Source: a virus. From it: 27,778 nucleotides of DNA. The notes below the pieces were generated by a model that saw nothing but the letters and a program-made list of their open reading frames with translations, was not told where the DNA came from and did not search any database. The DNA lies in the IMG/VR virus record IMGVR_UViG_3300046011_007030, positions 1 through 27,778 of that record, one strand, 5' to 3'. The position numbers and the translations under genes were made by a program. The first letter of the stretch is position 1. Each line of letters starts with the position of its first letter. Below are positions 1 through 7,422 of the stretch, one piece after another.

Positions 1-1152
1 GAAAGAGGGGAAGTCAAATGGGCTTATTTTAAAGGTAAGATTCGCCAAAGGGTACGATAGCTTTTTAAAGTTAAAAGAAGCTAATAGGTTTAATGCCTCA
101 TCTGTGTTAATACAAGATAGGTCAATAGTAGTATTATTAATAAATCCAGCGGCTGTTACGTTTGCCTGGTTAGTCATTGATACTGTATCTAGTTTAGGAG
201 TCTCATTTCCAGTAATATTTTGATACTTAAATGTAAAAGTATTTGGAAGTTCTGCTCTACTCCCTCTGGTGATTTTAATATCATCTGCAATATCAATATC
301 AACATTTGGTAAATCTGTGATGTTATAATCAAGTCGTAATAATTTATAATAATACTTACCTGTCAAACTGTTTAGGTATAAAATTCCATGAGTATATCTA
401 AGTATTTCTTGAATCCAATCAAGACCCTTTTTAGAGGTGTTTATAATCATGTTAAGGCCAAGCTTTTCCTGATATAAGGTAGCTGCAGCTGATTCAAAGG
501 AGGCTGAATCAATTAATGCAGGGGACATTTTCAAGAAAGTTACCAGCAAGTCATAAAGAATAAATGCAGGATTGGCATTATTAATAGGTAAGGTGTACGT
601 GGTAACCTCAGGGGTATTTGCTGCAGTCTGATTAGCTGCAACAGTCGCCCCTATAAAACCAGTGCCATATTGTCCTGTTAAAGAGGCCGCTAAATTAGCG
701 GTAGTGGTTATTGTTTTTGTACCAACTATATTCTTGTAAGTAGCATATCCTAGTAAACTAGAACAAGAAGGTATACTAGTTCTTCCTAACAAAAACCCAT
801 AAACTGGAACATTCCTAACATTATCACCGATAAAAACTTGAGGAAACACAAAGTAAGATACATCTTTATATATAATATTAGAGCCTGTTTTTGCTGTTAA
901 GTAGCTACTAGCCTCCGTTTGGTACCCGTTAAAGAAAGTAACTGTGGAATTTCCAGTACGAGAACCTCCAACCTCAGAGGATATTCCTGTTTTACAAGAA
1001 AAAGAGGTGTTATTGGTGGTTATATTTCCTGACCATACCCGAGACTCCTGCAAGTACATTCCATAAAAGTTTTCTACAGAAGTGCACACAGCATATGCCA
1101 TATCCAAAAAGTAAGCGTAACCAACTAACTGAGAGCCTCCACCTTTTCCCAT
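1..1152 (-). CDS. Tail-tip central hub protein (GTA/gpJ-like), partial
   Basis: This reading frame starts with ATG at 1152 and stays open for 384 codons to the left edge, so the C-terminus is missing. The N-terminus reads MGKGGGSQLVGYAYFLDMAY, followed by a QESRVWSG-like segment, then FFNGYQTEASSYL and VSYFVFPQVFIGDN with a P-x-Y-x-F-x-x-x-R stretch. This order is what I know from the large tail-tip proteins of gene-transfer agents and of siphoviruses with DUF2163 hubs (rcc01698-like, functionally like lambda gpJ). Such proteins close the tail tube and carry or hold the receptor-binding part. It is the last visible gene of the tail operon, 3 bases after the small membrane protein gene, which fits the conserved order. 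Family-level assignment is fairly sure; receptor specificity cannot be judged because the C-terminal domains lie outside the window. Confidence 0.75.
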   Translation of the reverse strand, partial: MGKGGGSQLVGYAYFLDMAYAVCTSVENFYGMYLQESRVWSGNITTNNTSFSCKTGISSEVGGSRTGNSTVTFFNGYQTEASSYLTAKTGSNIIYKDVSYFVFPQVFIGDNVRNVPVYGFLLGRTSIPSCSSLLGYATYKNIVGTKTITTTANLAASLTGQYGTGFIGATVAANQTAANTPEVTTYTLPINNANPAFILYDLLVTFLKMSPALIDSASFESAAATLYQEKLGLNMIINTSKKGLDWIQEILRYTHGILYLNSLTGKYYYKLLRLDYNITDLPNVDIDIADDIKITRGSRAELPNTFTFKYQNITGNETPKLDTVSMTNQANVTAAGFINNTTIDLSCINTDEALNLLASFNFKKLSYPLANLTFKISPFDFPSF

Positions 1153-1155
1153 TGT

Positions 1156-1380
1156 TTACCCTCCGCTAAATATTGGTTTATTTTGTAGATTAGAATAGTA
1201 GATACAATTACCTTTAAGATATACTGTTCCATAAATTACAGGAACTACTCTGGAGGTGGAATTATCAGGACTTGTGAAATCGGCTAAACCACTAGGTGAT
1301 TGTGCCTCAGGCCCTGCTGGAGTAGGCATAAACAAGAACATAGCAACTAATAAAACTACTGCAATAACTAATAACCACAT
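1156..1380 (-). CDS. Small membrane-anchored tail-tip-associated protein
   Basis: A 74-residue protein. Residues 2-18 are a strongly hydrophobic helix (WLLVIAVVLLVAMFLFM), followed by a Pro/Ser-rich linker and a motif around residues 45-60, VVPVIYGTVYLKGNCIYYS. I recall similar short proteins with an N-terminal hydrophobic segment and an 'IPVvfGT...' motif just before the central hub gene in phages with this kind of tail tip. Their role is not established to my knowledge; tail-tip assembly or membrane contact are guesses. The start overlaps the stop of the hub gene upstream (TAATG), so translation is probably coupled. It occupies the slot where gene-transfer agents and related phages usually have an NlpC/P60-type peptidase, but no catalytic Cys/His pattern is visible here. 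Confidence 0.65.
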   Translation of the reverse strand: MWLLVIAVVLLVAMFLFMPTPAGPEAQSPSGLADFTSPDNSTSRVVPVIYGTVYLKGNCIYYSNLQNKPIFSGG

Positions 1381-2117
1381 TAGATAGACTCCGTGACTGG
1401 ATTTTTTGAAGGAATAAAAGGGAAACCGCCAAAATTTGGTAAATTATTAAACTTATTTGCACACTCAGTAGTTGATTTATTACACCCCTTAAGGAAAGCA
1501 ATTACTGATGGTATTGAAATTAAAGGAGTAGTTAAAGTTACTGTCCCATCTACATGAGTAAGTATAAAGGATGTTTCCCCTAAGTTTGTTTCTATACTCC
1601 CCCCTGTAAAAGTCCCAGAAGGTACAGAAAGTAAATCAGTACTTGTTATAGAATCTCTTAAGGTATTAAGAGTAAATGTAGAGCTGTTTATTAGGTGAGA
1701 CGCACTATTTACACCACAATTTTGGTCAAATAAAAGAAATGAACAACTAGTTCCGTAAGTTCGGTAAGGCACTTCACTATCAAAAAAAGCTTCTCTTCTT
1801 TTTAAGGTGGCAGTTACTTTTTGTTTTGAGCGGTCAAAGTTTACGTTAGTAACTATACCTTTAAATACCTCAAACCCAGAAGAATAGTCATATATAGTTA
1901 TCTCAACCTCACTTGAAGGGGAGGATAGTACAAAATACCTAAAAGGGTAGGTATCCTGTGGTAAATCTAAGCGAACCTCAGCATTAGTTAACTCTAGACT
2001 TATTTCTGTCCTAGTAATAGCGGAAGGTATAAAAGTATATCCTAAAAGTTCTATCGAGAACTCTGAGGAGGTATATGTAGCTACCCGTCCCTGGAAAGAA
2101 ATTTTGTATAAGTCCAT
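1380..2117 (-). CDS. Baseplate/tail hub protein, DUF2163/BR0599-type, probable Fe-S site
   Basis: A 245-residue protein with the C-terminal signature of the phage BR0599/DUF2163 hub family: GCNKSTTECANKFNN followed by FGGFPFIPSKNP at about residues 211-240. The usual family form is 'GC...C..+FNN..NFGGFP.iPG.dP'. It has exactly four cysteines, at 125, 134, 212 and 219. In lambda gpL and in gene-transfer-agent hubs, four cysteines at comparable places bind a [4Fe-4S] cluster, so a cluster here is a reasonable inference. The hub connects the distal tail ring to the central tip protein. It lies downstream of two distal-tail proteins and overlaps the 74-residue gene by one base. The start at 2117 has only a weak upstream GGG. 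The family call is strong; the metal cluster is inferred. Confidence 0.85.
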   Translation of the reverse strand: MDLYKISFQGRVATYTSSEFSIELLGYTFIPSAITRTEISLELTNAEVRLDLPQDTYPFRYFVLSSPSSEVEITIYDYSSGFEVFKGIVTNVNFDRSKQKVTATLKRREAFFDSEVPYRTYGTSCSFLLFDQNCGVNSASHLINSSTFTLNTLRDSITSTDLLSVPSGTFTGGSIETNLGETSFILTHVDGTVTLTTPLISIPSVIAFLKGCNKSTTECANKFNNLPNFGGFPFIPSKNPVTESI

Positions 2118-2129
2118 AGTATTTAATCC

Positions 2130-3188
2130 CTAAGTTATTAATATATTACTATAATCGTTATAGAGTTCTACAAGGGACAGTTTTACAGTACTAAAGTTAA
2201 CATCTTCTAACTCAAAAGTTAATACGTCTGTATCCAAACGGCAGTAATATAAAAAGTTAACCTCTCTACAGGTCTCCGTACTATTAAAAGGAGGAATTAC
2301 ATCATATAAATAGAGCTTCTCACAAGGTTCTCCCTGACCATTTACGTATTCCTCAACAGATAATACTTGAGAGGCAAAATTTGCATTAGGGATATATAAC
2401 ATTTTATTAACAAAACCATAAGTCATAGATGTATATGCTTTTTTAATAAGTATAAAATTATCACCAGAGGAGGGCTGAGCGTCAAAAGAAAAAGCGTTAT
2501 TCCTAGCGTTAAACAGAAATGTCTTATATTTTCCTGATACAGAATCAAACCAATTCTTTAATAAAACCCTTTCAGCAACTGTGTTCTGTGCTAATGAGAC
2601 ACTAAAGTATTTGTAGGGGTCTGCATCTGATACAAACTTCTGTTTCTGATATATCTCACCTAACACTTGATAATTAGCTTTTAAATTTTCTCCCACTGAT
2701 TCATAAACAACAAAAGGAAATAAGGTATTTTCAAACATTGGTCTATTTTCTGCTGGAATATCGGAGTAAGTTTCTTGACCTGGTGCTTTCCATGTAACAG
2801 CAAAAACACCAGTACTTGTTGTCCCTATAAACCTACACTTAATAGAAGCAATACCATTAGGAAGTGTTGCTGACCCTTCTCCCCCTGCCAGTAAGGAAGT
2901 AGCTACAACTACATCATTAACTAGTATTTCTGCGGTTCCTCCAGTAGTGGTTATCTTAAAGTAATAAACACCATAAGAAGGTAGATATAAGTCCCCTGTC
3001 ATTATTAATAAAGAAGAACTGGGGGTGGTATAATATGTAGCTATAGTCTCAGAAATATTATCCTCATAATGTGTACGAATTAGCTTAGAATTTATTGCGT
3101 AAGTTAATTCCCTTGTATCAAATAATAAAGAGGTTGTGGGGACTGAAAACCCAGTAGCATCATAGTGCTTTACTAAAAATCTTCTCAT
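2130..3188 (-). CDS. Distal tail structural protein with PA14-like domain
   Basis: A 352-residue protein. Residues about 60-147 look like a PA14-type beta-barrel: YYFKITTTGGTAEILVNDVV, then a glycine-rich turn, a rise in beta strands, and VFAVTWKAPGQETYSDIPAE. This is the order 'G.Y.F.i...g.a.l.vng... ...l..G...i...y.....g...l.W..PG....ip'. PA14 folds often bind carbohydrate, which would suit a tail-tip protein, but this is inferred from pattern alone. Residues about 175-345 contain a segment around 200-245 (LLKNWFDSVSGKYKTFLFNA) resembling the 'G...sFwlP' core of distal-tail proteins found next to DUF2163 hubs. Its start overlaps the previous gene's stop (TAATG). Position between tape-measure-side genes and the hub supports a distal-tail (Dit-like) or adaptor role. 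Confidence 0.6.
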   Translation of the reverse strand: MRRFLVKHYDATGFSVPTTSLLFDTRELTYAINSKLIRTHYEDNISETIATYYTTPSSSLLIMTGDLYLPSYGVYYFKITTTGGTAEILVNDVVVATSLLAGGEGSATLPNGIASIKCRFIGTTSTGVFAVTWKAPGQETYSDIPAENRPMFENTLFPFVVYESVGENLKANYQVLGEIYQKQKFVSDADPYKYFSVSLAQNTVAERVLLKNWFDSVSGKYKTFLFNARNNAFSFDAQPSSGDNFILIKKAYTSMTYGFVNKMLYIPNANFASQVLSVEEYVNGQGEPCEKLYLYDVIPPFNSTETCREVNFLYYCRLDTDVLTFELEDVNFSTVKLSLVELYNDYSNILIT

Positions 3189-4384
3189 TAATACTCCTGC
3201 AATGATATATTATGGGATTGTCCAGAAGAGCTATTATATGAAGTACTAGTACTTTTTGAGGGTATCATCAAGGCAACAGGCATTATCCAAGTTCCTTGAG
3301 CACAGCTTACAGGCTTTAAAAGTACCAAGGAGGAGGGAGTTACACTAACAATTCTAGCTAAGGTAACTTCTAACTCTGTAGTATATATACACACGTAATT
3401 TCCTGGGATAAATATATCATTATAAGTATCACAAGGTACCGTAGTAGATGAGGATACTTGTGCGGTAGTTTTAGAAGAGAACGCCCAAAGTGGTTGATAC
3501 ATCTCACTATATAATCCGCTATACACAGTATTCTCGAAAAAACTTGCCATACTAGCAGAAGACGCAGTTAATTTATAATTAGATTTTATTTTAGCTTTTG
3601 TCATAGTACTAACTCTTTTTTCTTTACCGCTTGTAGACTCAAATATATTAGTTCGGTAAGTATAGGATTCATTATAAGAACCTCTGTCTGGGAATAAAGA
3701 GTAAATTACAACGGGCTGTCTAGTAATAGTAACATAAACCCAAATAGTAACTTTATCAAAATAGATAGGACAGAAATCGGCAATTTCTGAGTCTCCAGAT
3801 AACAACTTAGCCTTTATATTAATGGTAGCTTGTCCTAGAGGGGGAATTGATGCTCCTATAGCTAACCCTGATATTTCACACCCAAAATGCTCAGGTATAG
3901 TATGAGATGTTATAGTAATGCTATCCAGTCTTTTATTATATATTATTAGTTGTAAACTTTTATCTGAAGTAATAACTCCAAAAGTTAATTCTCTATTTGC
4001 TGGGGAAGTTAATACTTCATATCCTATATTATCTTTTAAATCACCGTTAAAAATAACATTATTATTAGTTGAAGGCGTGATGGGTACTAAAACACTTCCA
4101 GCAGTAGAGCCACTAAAATTTATTGGGGTTATTGAGTCAGATGCAGTACTAGAAATGACCCCGACTACTGCAGAAATAACTTGTGAGTTTACTGAGCTGG
4201 TATTTTGTTTCTCCCCAAATAAATAAGTTAACTGTGTACCCCAGCGTCTTTGGTAAGCTAATATAAAAGGTATAGTACTAGTACGTTGAGGGGTTACTTG
4301 AATAATTTTACCAGAATAGGATAGAGAAACCTGACTGGTCTGGGAGGAGGAGCTAACCCCTGCAGGGTATGCAAAAGTTGCCAT
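3188..4384 (-). CDS. Distal tail/virion structural protein, family uncertain
   Basis: A 398-residue, beta-strand- and Ser/Thr-rich protein. Around residues 228-275 it has LFPDRGSYNESYTYRTNIFE, then SGKEKR and KAKIKSNYKLTASS. This resembles the 'W...e.E...y.TdI..s.dG.EqR......PR' stretch that I associate with distal-tail proteins encoded before DUF2163 hubs in several phages. The last 100 residues (VPCDTYNDIFIPGNYVCIYT) look like a small beta barrel. No enzyme motifs, membrane segments or signal peptide are visible. It is translationally coupled (TAATG) to the PA14-containing gene that follows, and the two may together replace a single Dit protein. Structural role is likely from position; exact function is unknown. 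Confidence 0.55.
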   Translation of the reverse strand: MATFAYPAGVSSSSQTSQVSLSYSGKIIQVTPQRTSTIPFILAYQRRWGTQLTYLFGEKQNTSSVNSQVISAVVGVISSTASDSITPINFSGSTAGSVLVPITPSTNNNVIFNGDLKDNIGYEVLTSPANRELTFGVITSDKSLQLIIYNKRLDSITITSHTIPEHFGCEISGLAIGASIPPLGQATINIKAKLLSGDSEIADFCPIYFDKVTIWVYVTITRQPVVIYSLFPDRGSYNESYTYRTNIFESTSGKEKRVSTMTKAKIKSNYKLTASSASMASFFENTVYSGLYSEMYQPLWAFSSKTTAQVSSSTTVPCDTYNDIFIPGNYVCIYTTELEVTLARIVSVTPSSLVLLKPVSCAQGTWIMPVALMIPSKSTSTSYNSSSGQSHNISLQEY

Positions 4385-4398
4385 ATATCAGTCCTTAG

Positions 4399-5823
4399 TT
4401 AAATTTTTATTGCAATTCTATTATTTGTATCAGTAAATATGGAATAATACTGACTCCCTCCTACAGTTACTGGCATATTTATGGAAGGAGTTACTCCATA
4501 ATATTTATAGAATCCTTTTAATACCCCGATAGGTTTATACTCTGAGTTTACAGTCCCAGTAAGGTTTACACCCGCTACTAGCTGCGTTAGAAGTAGCTCT
4601 CCAGTAGTTAGGTTGTACCCTGCAGTAGTATAATGTACTGGGGTAACTAAATCATTATACCCCTGCTTCCCAGTTCTAGATAAAGCAATAGTCGACCCAT
4701 ACCAGTCGCCCTCATAAAGTATATAATAAGGGGAAGATAAGAATTTACTACTAACACTAACCTGACCTCCAGAGTAATTAAAAAATTTATCTAAAGCTCC
4801 CCCGTAGATAAAAGAGTTTACAGCTAAAGCACTATACCCACTATTGGATAAGGAAGACCCAAAATGGTTAAGAAGAAAGTAACTCGTATCCCCTATAAAG
4901 GTAAAGTCTGCAGGTTCTACTGCCCAAAACTTAGTGTCAATATCAATATAAGCATAATCGTATAATAGATTATCCACAGAACATACAGTACCAGGCTGTC
5001 TATCTACACCCAACAAAGTATCATAACCTTTATTACTATACATAAAAAGACGAGCAAGTTCAGTGTCATATTTGAAAGAAAAATACAAGGTATTTCCATC
5101 TGGCTGTGTGGAGGATACGTACAATTCGGTAGTAAAAGTATCCATAGTAACATAATCTTCAGAATTAACAAAAGTTAATGGAGAAAGCCACCCATTACAG
5201 GCATTAGTATATGATGAGCCATGATAGGCTAGGTATTGACCACTAGTTGCCGTAATTGGGGTTGTAAATGTTAATGTAATAGCCTTATTATTAGTAATTA
5301 TATAATTAGTGCTGTTTATAACACTACTAAGCCCACTTAAAGTAGTAAGTACCTCTCCATTAACATCCGTTGTTACTATTGATGTTCCCTGGTACCCCGA
5401 CTGCCAAGCATGAGCACTTAATAAAATTCGCATTGGTTTATTTGTAATATTAAACCCATATCGTACTCTACCTATAGGCACAGCGGGGGCATCAGGGGTT
5501 TCGGGAAGGTCTTCAAACTGAGACTGACCTGATAAACTATAATACTTATACGTAGGAAAAACAGCATTTGGATTATGGTTTACTGTGTTTAAGTGTAACT
5601 TTAATTGCCCTGAGGGGTAATAGTTAACATTATTTCGGTAAGAGTTCCATGTATATAGAAACATGTGGGGATATAATAAATGGTCGCCCCTGCTGATTAC
5701 AGGGGAGGTGGCTGTTTTATTAATAGTCCAACCTATATCTATAAACCTGCTTTGTAACCAAGATAGTGGGTCTACCCCTAACCCAGTCAGCCCTAAATAA
5801 GAATCTTTTTCATTATAAAACAT
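4399..5823 (-). CDS. Virion structural protein, paralogue of the neighbouring 515-residue protein
   Basis: A 474-residue protein. The N-terminus contains LSWLQSRFIDIGW, comparable to the DLETLLTSQGW of the gene just upstream. The C-terminus ends PIGVLKGFYKYYG, then a QYYSIF strand and NNRIAIKI. The neighbour ends VIGVIPGVSVISK, then DHIVLDD and NNYRLAIKLN. The shared start and end suggest two members of one virion-protein family with different middle parts. Similar 'iG.lpG....i...y.vl.......AiK' endings occur in uncharacterised phage virion proteins. The middle (about 95-330) is rich in Tyr, Ser and Thr and predicted beta. There is no enzyme motif. It lies between the tape measure and distal-tail genes, so a tail-tip side fibre or decoration is plausible but not shown. 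The start at 5823 follows a GGAG 8 bases upstream. Confidence 0.55.
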   Translation of the reverse strand: MFYNEKDSYLGLTGLGVDPLSWLQSRFIDIGWTINKTATSPVISRGDHLLYPHMFLYTWNSYRNNVNYYPSGQLKLHLNTVNHNPNAVFPTYKYYSLSGQSQFEDLPETPDAPAVPIGRVRYGFNITNKPMRILLSAHAWQSGYQGTSIVTTDVNGEVLTTLSGLSSVINSTNYIITNNKAITLTFTTPITATSGQYLAYHGSSYTNACNGWLSPLTFVNSEDYVTMDTFTTELYVSSTQPDGNTLYFSFKYDTELARLFMYSNKGYDTLLGVDRQPGTVCSVDNLLYDYAYIDIDTKFWAVEPADFTFIGDTSYFLLNHFGSSLSNSGYSALAVNSFIYGGALDKFFNYSGGQVSVSSKFLSSPYYILYEGDWYGSTIALSRTGKQGYNDLVTPVHYTTAGYNLTTGELLLTQLVAGVNLTGTVNSEYKPIGVLKGFYKYYGVTPSINMPVTVGGSQYYSIFTDTNNRIAIKI

Positions 5824-5838
5824 AATAAATACTCCAAA

Positions 5839-7386
5839 TTAATTTAATTTTATTGCCAGTCTATAGTTATTTGCGGTCGAGGCATCTCCATCATCTAAAA
5901 CTATATGGTCAACAGAGTTAATTGTAATAATATCTTCTGCACTAGCTTGATTTTTAGATATAACAGAAACTCCAGGGATTACCCCTATAACACTAGCCCC
6001 GTAGTAGGCGGTTACATTTGCCATAAATACACTATTTATTATATTTTGAAGGGATGATATACTAGCGGTAGTACTCCCAACGGAGGCATTTACATATCCA
6101 GAATACCCTAACCTGTATAAATTATTTGAGGCATATAAATACCCACTTCTAAAAGTAGTGGAACTAACAGTAGTCCATAAATAGGTAGTTGTAGTGGTGG
6201 TACCAGATATAAAAATATTGTTAGCTTCATTTCCTAGTGTAGAAATAATTCCAATATACCCTGATTGGTATAAAGGAGTTGCCCTAGCGGAAGTTGTGTC
6301 ATGTAACTTATAATTTAAACTAACATATGAATCTGTAACAACAATCCAGTACTTCTTTAAAGCAGAGGATGTATTAGACACACAAGCTAATACTCTTGGA
6401 CTCCCTGAGGCTCCAGTAACTTTAGGTACTCTATTATCAATTGGTAGATTATATATACCTAGAGTTTCTGTGGCACCAAAAGTGTAACTATTTAATTCAA
6501 TGTTATCACTACTATTTACAAGAATACTTATATATAATTTAGAGCCATTGGCTAATAGTTTGGAGTAATACCCTCCTTTGGCTTTATTTACTTTGTGATT
6601 AAAAATCTCATAAACATAAGGGTCAGTAGAGACCACTGGGGTTGATTTATTAACAAGAGCTAAAACTTCCGAAGGTGTTAATACTTTATTCCAAGTAATA
6701 AGCTGGTCTATAGTTATAGAGTTAGTACCGTCAAATCTCCATATAGCTGGATACTTGGTGGTACTTCCTGGGAAACCTCTCAGTGTACAAGTAAAAGTAT
6801 TAACGTCATTAACGTAAACATTTAAAACTTTGGAGGTATTACTAAAAGTAAAGGTTAATAGAAAGTACTCCTTACCACACTTTGTAACCCCATCTACATC
6901 CATCATCTCTAAAGCCGTAGTGGTACAAATCTCGTCCCAAATTGCTGGATATTTTTTATTAAGAAATAAAAAAAATCCCATTTTACCAGAAAAGGTAAAT
7001 CCTGAGATATTAGATACATTTTTATATGACCCTGCACCAACTGTCTGGTAATAATCAACAAAACTACTTATATATTCTGCAAAATTAACTTGCATGGTTA
7101 CTGAGAATTCAGTTGGCATAGGGGAAAAAAATACATCTGGGGCAGAGCCTTGAGTAGTGTATGTTTTATGAGTTAAGTACTGTCCTGGGTAACACTTAAA
7201 CCCAGTAGTAGAGCTGTACTTTCCTGGCATAGGCTTGGCTGTTCCTATATAGATATTACCTTTACTGCTCTCCATAGAGCTTATATTACCAGACATTTCT
7301 TTATTCCAACCCTGAGAGGTAAGAAGGGTTTCTAAATCTCCGAACATTTCATCAATGTTTTTATTAATACCTACAGTAAAAGCCAT
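5839..7386 (-). CDS. Virion structural protein with LamG/concanavalin-like domain
   Basis: A 515-residue protein. Residues about 90-250 resemble a laminin-G/concanavalin-A-type lectin jelly roll. The best marker is IDQLITWNKVLTPSEVLAL at about 226-244, which matches the 'iDdv.iynr.Lt..Ei..L' closing strand-turn of such domains; 'YFLLTFTFSNTSKVLNVYVN' at 174-193 fits an inner strand pair. Such domains bind sugars or proteins in many phage tail proteins. Residues 250-515 form a second, beta-rich part whose end (VIGVIPGV ... NNYRLAIKLN) is shared with the 474-residue protein downstream. AAAGGA six bases before ATG 7386 supports the start. Location directly after the tape measure is unusual for a fibre gene and suggests a tail-tip decoration or receptor-contact role (inference). 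Confidence 0.6.
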   Translation of the reverse strand: MAFTVGINKNIDEMFGDLETLLTSQGWNKEMSGNISSMESSKGNIYIGTAKPMPGKYSSTTGFKCYPGQYLTHKTYTTQGSAPDVFFSPMPTEFSVTMQVNFAEYISSFVDYYQTVGAGSYKNVSNISGFTFSGKMGFFLFLNKKYPAIWDEICTTTALEMMDVDGVTKCGKEYFLLTFTFSNTSKVLNVYVNDVNTFTCTLRGFPGSTTKYPAIWRFDGTNSITIDQLITWNKVLTPSEVLALVNKSTPVVSTDPYVYEIFNHKVNKAKGGYYSKLLANGSKLYISILVNSSDNIELNSYTFGATETLGIYNLPIDNRVPKVTGASGSPRVLACVSNTSSALKKYWIVVTDSYVSLNYKLHDTTSARATPLYQSGYIGIISTLGNEANNIFISGTTTTTTYLWTTVSSTTFRSGYLYASNNLYRLGYSGYVNASVGSTTASISSLQNIINSVFMANVTAYYGASVIGVIPGVSVISKNQASAEDIITINSVDHIVLDDGDASTANNYRLAIKLN

Positions 7387-7422
7387 AAAAATCCTTTGAA
7401 GTTACTTTAAAGTCAAGTAAAA

